DNA of 64,000 nucleotides from Talinum fruticosum (lineage: Eukaryota > Streptophyta > Magnoliopsida > Caryophyllales > Talinaceae). Below the pieces are notes generated by a model that saw only the letters and a list, made by a program, of their open reading frames with translations, searched no databases and had not been told where the DNA came from. The translations under genes and the position numbers were made by a program. Of this stretch, positions 37,440-47,258 are shown one piece after another; the first letter of the stretch is position 1, and each line of letters begins with the position of its first letter. The stretch spans positions 4,405,501 to 4,469,500 of the forward strand of contig JAITYX010000004.1 in the NCBI GenBank assembly GCA_021018815.1, in the 5' to 3' direction.

Positions 37440-39290
37440 AACTATTCCAGTTGGGGCATAGTGTCCTGGTTGGCTACTGAGAGCAAGAAAATATGCGACG
37501 AACTGAGTGTCAGACAAGCAACCATCTACAGAGTTCGAAACACCTCCGAAAACTCAATGCGAACGCATACTCCCCTGCCATGTTTCCATAGGCCCGCATC
37601 ACTACAAAGATCAAAATTACAGAGTTATGGAAAAGCACAAGATGGTCTATATGAAGGCTCTCATTGACCGCGCCACAAATAACTTCTTGAAAAACAAGGT
37701 CTACGAGGTAAGATTGAAAAATACATGGACCAAGTGATGAAAATGGTGGCCAATGCACGTGAGCAGTATGCTGAAACCATAACGCTTACTGACGAAGAAT
37801 TAGCTATGATGCGACTACTTGATGGGTGCTTCATAGTCCAGTTCCTTTGTAGGAAGATTAGGAAGCTGACTCTTGTCCAGGATGAGCGTACACGAGATTG
37901 TGACAATGATCAAGAGTCACAAACAGCACCTAAAAGCAGATTTACAAGTAAGATTTACCAGTTGATCGAGGTCGTTGGTAACTATTGGAATGATTCGGCT
38001 GATTCCTACTCGAACAAAACAGTGCCAAAATCCAAAAACTTCCATGAAATGTACTCGTTCATTGAGAAGGAATACGAAGGTTGGAACCCGTCAGAAGATT
38101 TTGTCTTTCAAAGTACATGAACATCCTTTGAAGTTCGACGTGACCTCACTTTGCTGGAGAATCAAATTCCATATTTTGTCCTGGAAGGTTTGTTTGACTT
38201 CACATTTGAAGATTGTAATCCTACAAAAAGTCAACCTCAATTCTGCATAATGGTCGACCCCATTCCAATAGGCAACAAGGAGCTGCAAACCCCTTAAATC
38301 CTGGTACTGAGAACGATCAGGAATTACCATCCAGAAAACAAGTATTTAGTGAAATTGTGTACTGTGCTATGAGAACCTCAATCCCAAGCATTGCACATAT
38401 CTTGAGTAGTGAGGAGCTTGCTAATATAATCGAAGGGTGCGAGCGAGTGGATCATCTACTTAGTTTCCTGAAGATGATCTGTGGAAGTACTCCTGCAAAA
38501 CAGCCAGGGGTTGAGGAAAGCACTGCATCGAGCCAAAACATTGGGGGAAGTGCTATGCCAGGGGGAACTATTGAGGAAGGCAATGGCAATTCCTGCATTG
38601 CACAAAATGGAATGCGAAGAATAACTATAGTAGAATCAGACGAAGACAACAATAGGGAGATAACCCCCACCTTCCAATCAAGGCAAGGAGGTAGAAGCAC
38701 CTACATGCCTTTGCACCATAAATGGCAAGGCTATGAATGAATTCCGGGTTCCTAATGCAGTAAGACTTGCTATAGCCGGAATCCATTCTAGGAAGAGTGA
38801 AAGTCCATTACTTGAGATAAACTTTGACCAGAAGACCGGGGTCTTGAAGATGCCAGTTTTGATTATGTGGCACCATACGGAGACATTTTTCAGGAACGTA
38901 ATGGCATACGAATTGTACAACCATGCTACTGATGGGCACAAAAGAACCATCAGTGATTACATGTGCTTCATGGACGACTTGATTGACACCAAAGAAGATG
39001 TTAATCAGCTAGTGAAGCATGGAATAATTCAGAACTGGCTAGAGTCAGATGGTGCAGTGGCAGATTTGTTTAATTCTGTCACGAAACATATACTGGCCAA
39101 TTACTCCTGCTATTCAGATACCTGCAAGAACTTGAATAAGTATCGTAACGAAGCTATACACAAGGGGATAGCGCTCCTTCTAGATTACCTCAAGAAACCA
39201 TCAGTACTTGGGTATTTTATCACTCTTGTTGTCATACAAACCGGGGCCGCCATTGTTCAGGTTGTTTTTAGTATAAAAAATGCCGAGTGA
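37440..39290 (+). pseudogene. DUF247 (UPF0481) protein gene, broken
   Basis: DUF247 proteins are plant-specific and usually end in one membrane helix. Their roles are mostly unknown, though some act in grass self-incompatibility. The parts in order are a start region (VSWLATESKKICDELSV), TIYRV, KHLRKLNANAYSPAM, VSIGPHHYKDQNYRVMEKHK, LDGCFIVQFLCRKI, RRDLTLLENQIPYFVLEGLF, a long middle, PVLIMWHHTETFFRNVMAYE and the C-terminal helix (VLGYFITLVVIQTGAAIVQV). The frame breaks near 37538, 37584, 37711, 38295 and 38680, and an in-frame TGA lies at 38118-38120. Most breaks fit loss of one base from a 2-5 base run. The stop and one apparent insertion suggest true decay as well. No in-frame start codon was found, and the 5' end is uncertain. 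Confidence 0.75.
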
Positions 39291-39654
39291 TCTCTTTGAA
39301 ATTAACCTACCTAATTACTTGCTTATTTATGTAATCAGCAAAATGTTTGTGTTAATGCATTTCAAGGGTTATTCCCATTAAGAACCTGTTATGAAATACA
39401 GTGGATTAATTTTTCACTCGTGCAAGTTTTCAGTGAGTTTGGTTTGGATTGTGCTTAGTTCCGATTAAGATTAAATAATAATTTAATTTGATTATTTTTA
39501 TTATTTGCATAGGGTATAAGCGACTTTTTAAAACCCTAAAAGCCTAATCCTAGGGATAATGACTACTGTACATCATATTTGCATAGCACGGGTATAATCC
39601 TAATAGATAATAATTATTCTGTTTGATCAAAAAATAATAATAATTATTCTGTTG

Positions 39655-39662
39655 TATATATA
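39655..39662 (+). promoter_or_regulatory. Candidate TATA box of the Gly/Cys-rich peptide gene
   Basis: The motif tatatata lies 90 bases before the ATG at 39752, a usual TATA-to-start distance for a short plant leader. Confidence 0.5.
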
Positions 39663-39751
39663 GCACTAGCGTTATACTAGGTGTTTTTCCAGTAGAACTC
39701 CATCCATCATTCATCCTGTAAAAGGTGTGGGATAAACAAGAAAAGAAACCA

Positions 39752-40018
39752 ATGGTGAGGAACTTGGAGGTGGCCGGAATAAACCAAATCGGAGGAGTGG
39801 AACAGGCAGGGAGTAGTAGTAGTATTGGAGGGTTGTTATTGCTGGTGTGGTTCATAGCCACGTCTATTCCTATCATATCCATGATTGTATTTGCTTGTGC
39901 TGATGGTGGAGACGCTGAAGCCGATATTGGCCTCCGTAGTCATGGTGGTGGTGGTGGTTGTGGCAGCGGGAATTGTGGTGGCTGTGACTGTGACTGTGGC
40001 AGTGGTGGCGGTTCTTAA
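39752..40018 (+). CDS. Small Gly/Cys-rich membrane peptide
   Basis: An 88-residue frame with gene-like surroundings: a TATA box at 39655, a short leader and an aataaa signal at 40151. Residues 1-28 are hydrophilic. Residues about 29-50 are one strong membrane segment (GLLLLVWFIATSIPIISMIV). A short acidic part follows, then a C-terminal tail of Gly with six Cys (GSGNCGGCDCDCGSGGGS). The tail could bind metal or be modified. It is not the CYSTM layout, in which the cysteines lie inside the membrane module. Such small Gly/Cys-rich membrane peptides occur widely in plants without known function. It starts about 460 bases after the DUF247 gene on the same strand. Whether it is translated is not proven. 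Confidence 0.5.
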   Translation: MVRNLEVAGINQIGGVEQAGSSSSIGGLLLLVWFIATSIPIISMIVFACADGGDAEADIGLRSHGGGGGCGSGNCGGCDCDCGSGGGS

Positions 40019-40150
40019 TAATGGGTTATATGTCCACTGTAGCTAATATTTGTCCCTTTAAGTTTACTGATTCTTTATTTCTTTTTCCCCTTGTATGTTC
40101 TTTTTTTCTCTCCTTGTTACCGATTTTTCAAGGCATTGGAAGTTCATATG

Positions 40151-40156
40151 AATAAA
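40151..40156 (+). terminator. Polyadenylation signal aataaa
   Basis: A canonical signal 133 bases after the stop of the Gly/Cys-rich peptide gene. Confidence 0.4.
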
Positions 40157-40729
40157 AGGAAGCCTACAATATATTATGTATGTCAATAGTCGTAGTATTT
40201 AGCTAGTAAAGAGCTGTAAGACTCTAAGTTAAAGCTAAAAAGAACAGAGTTATTAAAAGCAACACTAACTCATCCCAAATTATGCTTAAATCCGACAAAG
40301 ACATTCACAAATATGGATGTTTGGGATTTAGCTACCTAAGAGTAAATTATACAGATACTTAAGTGGGGGTCACTCACCAATAAAGTTTTCTGAATCTTTA
40401 CCAGGGACTTAAGTTCAAATCTCGCTATATTGGCATTCGGATTCCCCCACAACAAGAGAAACATAACAAATTCCACTAGGGTTCAACTGAGCCTAACCGC
40501 AAGTCTCGTACTCATCCCTGAAAAGCGATCCCCACATTGAACATCCTCTATTACAAGATTGATCTACAATAGCAGGCCTAAATTCAAACATTCAAACAGC
40601 TGGAAAGATGACCGAAATCCCAAATCTTCACCTGATCTGGACCTTTCCCAAGGGACAACTTATAATACTTCTTTAGACACTATTTGTTTTGCACGATTTT
40701 CATTTTTCTGAGGATTACAAGTATAGAAG

Positions 40730-40927
40730 CAGTGTCGGAGCTAATAAATATATTTAAGGGAGTCCCTTTTTTAATATTCTTGAATTTTATAAGTATTATT
40801 ATTTTTTATAGGTGTCTCTTTTAACATTTTTATAAATTTTTTAAGATTTTTAAACATAAATTTTAACAAATTTTTTTTGCCAAGGGTGTCCCGGGACACC
40901 CGTGGCATACAAATAGCTCCACCACTG
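40730..40927. mobile_element. hAT-type MITE with 8-bp target duplication
   Basis: A 198-base element with terminal inverted repeats cagtgtcggagct and agctccaccactg, two mismatches in 13. It is flanked on both sides by the perfect 8-base direct repeat tatagaag (40722-40729 and 40928-40935). Eight-base duplications and CAGNG-type ends are hAT hallmarks. The inside is AT-rich and contains the perfect palindrome gggtgtcccgggacaccc. It has no coding capacity, so it is non-autonomous. The paralogous site near 42955 lacks it, so insertion followed the local duplication. Confidence 0.92.
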
Positions 40928-41253
40928 TATAGAAGACAGGATAATTAACTCCAATAATCAACATGCATAAAAGAGAGGAAAAAAATCGCTTCACACATCC
41001 ACAGATTTACAGGAGCCCACACCTCAATATTTTGAGATCCATTTAACTAAATTACTCAACGTCAGTTCTCTGTGATGAACTTCCAAAAAATGGTCCACCT
41101 GAATTAATTGTACACACCAATTTTGGGGGAAAAGGTAGCTGAGATCTTCCAACATCATCATTTGAGAGAGAAGATATAATCATTCGAGAGCAGTACAGAC
41201 GTTTCATTAGAAATGTTGAAGTTGATAATCCAAATATCACAAGCTAATTCCAT

Positions 41254-42110
41254 CTTTGGGAGTGAGTATCCACTTTCCACAGAGTTACCAGCTATGCAGG
41301 GTGACCAGTGCACTATGCATAAACTTCTTCAGGAACAAGCTTCACACATTCTGGTAATACAATCAAATGGGTAATTACCACTAATCAAGCCTTTGTCCTT
41401 CAACAACCAGTAGGACTCTATGTCTTGGAATTATCAGCCTCTCTAGGCGATATGTTAACAAACAAACTTTTGCTATTAAGACCGCAGGCTCATAACCAAG
41501 CTCACTCATGAAAACTTCAAAACTTCTCAATCTTGCTCCAAAGAACAACAAGCAATAAGGTTGTTATATGATAAAATCCAAATCCAAATCTAAATCTATA
41601 TCCTGAAAGTCCTGCCGTCATGTAGAATGTGGAGGTGTCTAATGTAGCAGGCTTGCCCTTGAATTGCAATTGCAAAATTTATAGAAAGACTGGTTCTGTT
41701 AGACCGTAGATTCAAAGAGAGGCATTTTGTTTAAGTCCATTGTAATTCAAGCTAACTAAATAGTCCAAACTTGTCTTCTTCAACTATCCAAATTATGGAA
41801 AGATATTACCACAAATTGCCAATTCAGTCCATCCATTAAACACTTGACATTTAGAGTTGATAGTCTCCGCAGCAAAGCTGCCTATCAAATGGACAGCATA
41901 CAAGAACATTATCAAGTCGTGAAGAATCCCCAATTGTTCTTCTACCTTAACCAATATATCCTCAAAATATTTGGTATTCCTTAGAAAGGGCCAGGATCGG
42001 TTAAGTGTGCATGTTCAGATCGACTCCATTAGAATTCAATAATTTTGGAACAGAGCAACATAGATACCAGAAAAGTATCACTACAGCCGACTGAAACACC
42101 ATGCATTAGG
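41254..42110 (-). pseudogene. 5'-truncated mTERF pseudogene
   Basis: It aligns with about the C-terminal half (from about residue 210) of the intact mTERF gene at 43447-44727. Shared text includes taatcaagcctttgtcc, ctatgtcttggaattatc, atcctcaaaatat and tagagcaacat-like stretches. Stops and indels run throughout, and no frame longer than 60 codons covers it. The homology ends near 42110, so the 5' half never copied or was lost. No separate promoter is seen. Confidence 0.85.
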
Positions 42111-42818
42111 GTTCATAGTGAAATATGTTTGACGTCACTACAGATTACATCATGAGCATAATGCACCGATCAATTTGTAGAGAGGAAAATCTCTTTCAGT
42201 AACCAGCAGCTTTAATGCTTAAATATGCATGTCCAGCTATATAAATGATGGCGTTCGCAAGACCATTTGGGCCTAAATCTCCCTATAGAATTAGATATCC
42301 ATTGTTATTTAAGGGGAGTGCAAGTAAATCGGCTTGTGCTGACCCAAGGCACATACAAGGTATAAACCTCAATAAGCCTAAGAATTTGCTTCCACTTGAG
42401 TGTCATGAGGCACAAACCTAGGTGAGACTTGCTGTTTAAAACTAATCTTAGCCATTAACCCAACTTTTGATACTAAGTGAAGCAGACCACAGAAATTAAT
42501 TCGAGTCCTCTCATCTTGGGAAGGTGTTCATATTCCCAAATATTTTATTGTAGCTAATTCATAATGACAGAACTACACTTCTGTGGAAGCTATGTCAATC
42601 TTGTCAACATTTCCTTTCGGTTGTATGGGAGTGGTGAGTAATAAAATAGTGTCTGTTTCTGTTTATAATTGTCTACCATAGTTTAAATGGTTTATTTCAC
42701 GCCATATAAAAGAGCACTTAATCTAGAAGGCAAGAGCAGTTGGTCTGTTTAACGGTGTTTATTACATCGAGCTTGCTGGATACAATCCCATTTTGAGAGA
42801 GAGAGAGAGAGACACCAC
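42111..42818. other. Spacer between mTERF duplicates
   Basis: No gene or match to the duplicated unit was seen. A short GA run lies at about 42797-42812. Confidence 0.45.
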
Positions 42819-43102
42819 CAGTTACATGGTCCATTTAGAGAAGCAGGCCTAAATTCAAACAGCTTGTAAGACAAAACAATATCTTCATCTGATGGCAACC
42901 TATAACACTTCTAAAAGAGCCTTGTTAGTCTTGCAAAATTTCCATTTTTCCAAGGAATACAAGTAAAGATGACAGCGGTCATTCGCTCTGATAGTAACAT
43001 GCATAGAAGACATAAGGGATCTCTAAAGCACAGGTTTACATGACAATATCTAAACATAGAAACAAGCATCTTTTTGCATAAACCACCGAACCCAAAATCT
43101 TA

Positions 43103-43171
43103 ATTCTTTCGAAATACATTTGATCATTCTTTCGAAATCCATTTGATCATTCTTTCGAAATCCATTTGGTC
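43103..43171. repeat. 23-base tandem repeat, three copies
   Basis: Three adjacent copies of attctttcgaaatccatttg plus atc/gtc, with one or two changes between copies. They lie in the 3' flank of the mTERF gene. Confidence 0.95.
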
Positions 43172-43446
43172 AGTTACATACTTGTATATGATGTATTTCC
43201 AATAAAATGGTCAAACTGACCTAATCAAACACGCAAAATTTCCATTCGCAACATGTTCTACAACATCACAGAAGAAAAAGAAATACTGAAGTTGGTAATT
43301 CAAAAGCATAACTAGTTTTCAAAATTGACCTTATCATTCAAGAGCAGTATCCTATTACTAGTTTTTTAATGGAAATACTGACGTTGATAATTCAAAGATC
43401 ATAGACTAATTTAAGCACTTACGGACTTATCCTTCAGAAATAAACT

Positions 43447-44727
43447 TTAGGAATGAGTGTCCGCATTCCCTTGAGTTAGCAGCTCCACGGGTTGAGCAGT
43501 AGACTCCGCATAAACTTGATGGACCTCCTTAAATGGCAGGACAAATTTCTTCAAGAACATTGCCTCAGTGAAGCGGGTTAGGGTGCCAAGAGATGGAGTT
43601 TTCCTAATCAAGCCTTTCTCCTCCAACACTAGCAAGACTTTATGTCTCGGAATTATCCGCTTCTCTAGGCTACAGGTTAACAAATGAACATTCGATATTA
43701 GAAAATGAGGCTCATAACAGAGCTCCTTCATTAAAAACTCCAATGACTTCTTGATCCTTGCTTCAGATGACGCCACACAAAAGGGTTGTCGCCTGATAAG
43801 ATCTCTGATTTCCGGTTCCGTCCATCCAAAGCTCTTAAAGATTTGACATTTAGAGTGAATTGTCTCCTCCCTAAGGCTGCCAAGCAAAATCACACCATAC
43901 AAGAACATTTCTGAGCCCCGAGGAATCCCCAGTTTCTGTTCAACCCTGATCAAGATATCCTCAAAATATACGGTTCTCTGGAGAAAGCAGCGGGGTCTCT
44001 TAAGTACGCGTTTCCGAATTGACTCCGTGGGAATTCCATAATTGAGCAACAGAGCAACATTGGGCATCAGAACAGTAGAAAGACGGTGAATTGAAGCACC
44101 TTGCGATCTAATAAGAAGACGAATCACATCCTCATAAGAGCCCAGGAATTCCTTCAAGGTTTGTAGTGCGATCATAGTATCAGAATTCGTGCATTTGAAC
44201 ATGAGAAGAGGAATCACAGAGGCAACCTGTGGGATAATGGGTCGAGATAAACCCCATTCCCGAAGGGAATCAACTTTGCGTTTTAGGGTTTTATCAGGAA
44301 TAGAGCGTAGAACTCGAGGGTTAAAGAGGACGACACTTCTAATCTGGGATTGGTCGAATCCATTTTTCTTGAAGAAATTTACGATTGAATGAGCTTTGCC
44401 AATTGAATCAAAATCACTCTTTACTCGCCGAAGAGGCCGGATCCGAGTCAGCCTGGTTGACACGGAGGTAGCTTGTTGCTCAGAGAAGCCCAGAGAATCG
44501 ACCAAGTAATTGATAAAAGAACGAGAAGATTCAGCTCCGGAGGATGTAGAGTAGAGAAAAAGGCGCCCCAAACCATGGAGGAGAGAGAAACTTTGAGCGC
44601 CATTGCTGCGGAATTTGAGCATTGAAGAAGCGGGGAAATTCAATTGCATATGTCCGGGTAGAGAAGAGAAGCACAACGTAGAGAAGCGGGGAAGTTCATT
44701 TGATAGCCAAATCGGCACGTCTATCAT
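43447..44727 (-). CDS. mTERF-family organellar regulator
   Basis: An intact intronless frame of 426 residues. mTERF proteins bind nucleic acid in mitochondria or plastids and act in transcription, splicing or translation there. The first 60-70 residues are rich in Ser, Arg and Leu with few acidic residues, fitting an organelle transit peptide. The rest is a chain of roughly 30-residue helical mTERF repeats, seen as FFKKNGFDQSQIRSVVLFNP, REWGLSRPIIPQVASVIP, LLNYGIPTESIRKRVLKRP, FKSFGWTEPEIRDLIRRQP and LLTCSLEKRIIPRHKVLLVL. These are the usual GFxxxxIxxxxxxxP pattern. The length is normal for the clade often found in tandem arrays. A second in-frame ATG at residue 27 is an alternative start. 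A truncated copy lies directly downstream. Confidence 0.92.
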   Translation of the reverse strand: MIDVPIWLSNELPRFSTLCFSSLPGHMQLNFPASSMLKFRSNGAQSFSLLHGLGRLFLYSTSSGAESSRSFINYLVDSLGFSEQQATSVSTRLTRIRPLRRVKSDFDSIGKAHSIVNFFKKNGFDQSQIRSVVLFNPRVLRSIPDKTLKRKVDSLREWGLSRPIIPQVASVIPLLMFKCTNSDTMIALQTLKEFLGSYEDVIRLLIRSQGASIHRLSTVLMPNVALLLNYGIPTESIRKRVLKRPRCFLQRTVYFEDILIRVEQKLGIPRGSEMFLYGVILLGSLREETIHSKCQIFKSFGWTEPEIRDLIRRQPFCVASSEARIKKSLEFLMKELCYEPHFLISNVHLLTCSLEKRIIPRHKVLLVLEEKGLIRKTPSLGTLTRFTEAMFLKKFVLPFKEVHQVYAESTAQPVELLTQGNADTHS

Positions 44728-45206
44728 GTGAGATTATACTTAGCAAACAGGTTATTTGGGTTGTGTACAGATTAGTTCATATTCGAGTTATCGAGATTCA
44801 ATTTGATTTTGTTATTTTATTTTCGGCTTGGATTGACTTTGGGTCATCAAATTTATAATCCGATAAGCTTATCTTGTGCACGAGATAAAAAGGTTTACTT
44901 AGTTCGATCAATTTTAATTTTCGGTGGACTTCAATTCGGTTATTTAATGCGTCGAGTGGAGTATGGAGCTAAACGGTTTAGGTTGAATTTCTAGGCAATT
45001 TTACCAGGTGAGATTACAAACAACAACAAAAAAAAAAACAAGAATCATAGGTATGAGCTAGACAACCCACCTAATAGAGAGGTCTACAAATGTTATTATA
45101 TATACTAATCACCATGGCTTTTATTGTGAGGAAGCTCCTAAGTGAAAAGTAAACTACTTTTTAAGAACAACTATATAGCATTTACTTTTCAATGTATTGC
45201 AACATC
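44728..45206. other. Intergenic region between mTERF and tRNA
   Basis: The mTERF promoter side. An A run near 45026-45040 and AT-rich DNA are the only notable content. Confidence 0.5.
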
Positions 45207-45288
45207 GTCGCTTTGGCCGAGTGGTTAAGGCGTGTGCCTGCTAAGTACATGGGGTTTCCCCGCGAGAGTTCGAATCTCTCAGGCGACG
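45207..45288 (+). tRNA. tRNA-Ser (anticodon GCT)
   Basis: An 82-base tRNA gene without intron. The acceptor arm pairs gtcgctt with aggcgac, with G as discriminator. The A box is tggccgagtgg, the anticodon loop is ctgctaa with GCT at 45240-45242, and the B box is gttcgaatctc. A long variable arm (tacatggggtttccccgc region) is the class II mark of tRNA-Ser. CCA is not encoded, as expected for a nuclear gene. Confidence 0.97.
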
Positions 45289-45298
45289 ATCTGTTTAG

Positions 45299-45304
45299 TT
45301 TTTT
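45299..45304 (+). terminator. Pol III terminator (T6)
   Basis: Six T residues start ten bases after the tRNA end, a standard pol III stop signal. Confidence 0.85.
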
Positions 45305-47258
45305 CCTTCATGTGTTTATTACTTAATGATCATCATCAAGCATTTTTTATTTTACCTAATTTATTTCCTAATTTCGAATCAACAGAAAATTGCAATCAAT
45401 ATAAGGCTATTTTTGGTAATAGCATTTGTTTTACTGTACTCTTATATCTTCCATTCATTTTTGGCCTTCATCTTGTTATTATTAGTTAATAACGATTTTG
45501 TTAAATGTCACATTAAAGGCGATGAATAAGAAGCATTTTTATTTATTTTATGTTAATATTTAGTTTTTTATTTGGATTTCAATTGAATTTTTTTATTCAA
45601 TTTAAAAAAGATAACAATTACTAAAAAAATTACTATGAAGCGCCCCCTTCAACCTACATTGCTCAATACTTATGGATTTAGGATTATTAATTCGATAACA
45701 TGGCATAATTTAAAAAAGAAAATTCATAGTACAATTTGAATCTGTAAACACGAATTTATGATATAATTTATATACATTACTTGTTCCTGCTACACGAGAT
45801 ATCCCTAAAATGTCCGACAGATTCGTGATCTGCAAGTACTATTATTTATCATTTCTTGAGGCCTATTTTAGAATTAGTTTTAAACTTTTTATCAATATCG
45901 TAAGAACTATAAGAAACATATAGTGTTAAATATAAAAAATGCCTAGGACGTAGACAAACGATTTTTCAAAAACAAAGAGAGTATTTTGTTTTATTACAAA
46001 TTGTATTATTTTATATTGGATAATTTATCCATGTCATTTTATGTCATTCTTCGCATTTGAAACCCCTACAGGCCACAATAAGAAGAACCAGAGTTTGCCT
46101 TCGTTTCCTAGCTTCATCAATATTAAGTATAAAGATTGGCCCCTAGTTATATAAGGTCTCGGGCTCAGATTCCTCCCTGTCTTGTTGTATTGTAATTGTA
46201 TAGTACTATACTTTACGACTCATCTAAACCCAAAAGGGGAGAGGGGGAGGAGGGAAGTGCCCACATGATTGAGAACTGATGGAAGTTCTTAACCAGAGAC
46301 AACTTATTCCACATTCTGAGATGAACAAGATCAACATGTCATTAGAACTCCACTCAAGTGCTGGTGTGTAACCTATTATGCACCAACAGCTGAAAACGGC
46401 CTTTACAACTTGGCTTTATTCAATTTACCGGGCCCTTGAGAAGAGGAGCAAGCACCGATCCTTACACCAGTGTTGCCTCTCCACAGACTCACCAACTTCA
46501 ACTCTCAGTTCCAGAGGTGAATCCAGCCACTATAACATAGTCCTGAGACTACCTTGCAAGGAACAAGGTAATCCTAGATACACAACCCCCTTTTTCTTGA
46601 ATCCCCAAAACCCCCACATTTTCGCCTGTCTACGAGCCCCCAAATAAAGAAAAGAAAGAAAGGCCAACTTACGCCCCAGGACTGCAGTCCCATAACCATC
46701 GTATAACCATTGCCTGAATCCCAGTACCCTTTGATCTTGTCCTGAAGGCAAAGCATTATGGTATGGACTATCTTCTAAAATAATTGCTTACAAGGAATTG
46801 TAAGTGTCCAGACAATCTTCGGCGATTTGCCCCTCAGCCGCCATCAGCAGGCAGTAATCAACAGCACGTATGCATTATTTCCCATACACAACTCAAAATG
46901 TACGAAAACAGAATCAAATAAGAAGCATAGCAAGAATGCAACATACTCCGTAAGACTGAGACTCATTTCTAGAGTCTAAGACTGTTGTAGAAGCCGAGGT
47001 TACAAATATATCACATGCTAACAAATAAACTCAGCTATCTATTTGCCTATAGCACTATGTATGTACTAGGAAAACTATATCAAGAAGATACAACACCCAC
47101 TTGTGAGGGGAAACAAAAACAAAAAGAAACAAAAAAATAAAGTGGGATTTTTATTAGATCCAACTGAACAGAAGGGGGAAGGGGGAGGGGGAGAAAAGAA
47201 GAATCTATAACTCAAATAGGAAACCAACAAGTATTAAAATTGGTGAGGAGAAAAAAAA
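45305..47258. other. Intergenic region and MON1 3' flank
   Basis: No gene is seen in 45305-46300. The part after about 46300 may include the MON1 3' untranslated region: on the minus strand an aataaa signal lies near 47150, about 105 bases after the MON1 stop. Open frames around 46378-46756 on both strands have no recognisable domain. Confidence 0.5.

Larger units (their letters stand above)
40551..42110 (-). repeat. Tandem duplication, distal copy (mTERF locus)
   Basis: This segment is homologous to about 42819-44110. The copies share diverged but collinear text, starting with agcaggcctaaattcaaac (40571 and 42842) and continuing through 3' flank and mTERF coding sequence. The distal copy carries an extra MITE. 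Both copies are in the same orientation, which fits unequal exchange. Confidence 0.8.

Noticed and set aside
41052..41240. 62-codon minus-strand frame as a gene
   Set aside because: It lies in the duplicated non-coding 3' flank of the mTERF locus, and the sister copy has no corresponding frame.
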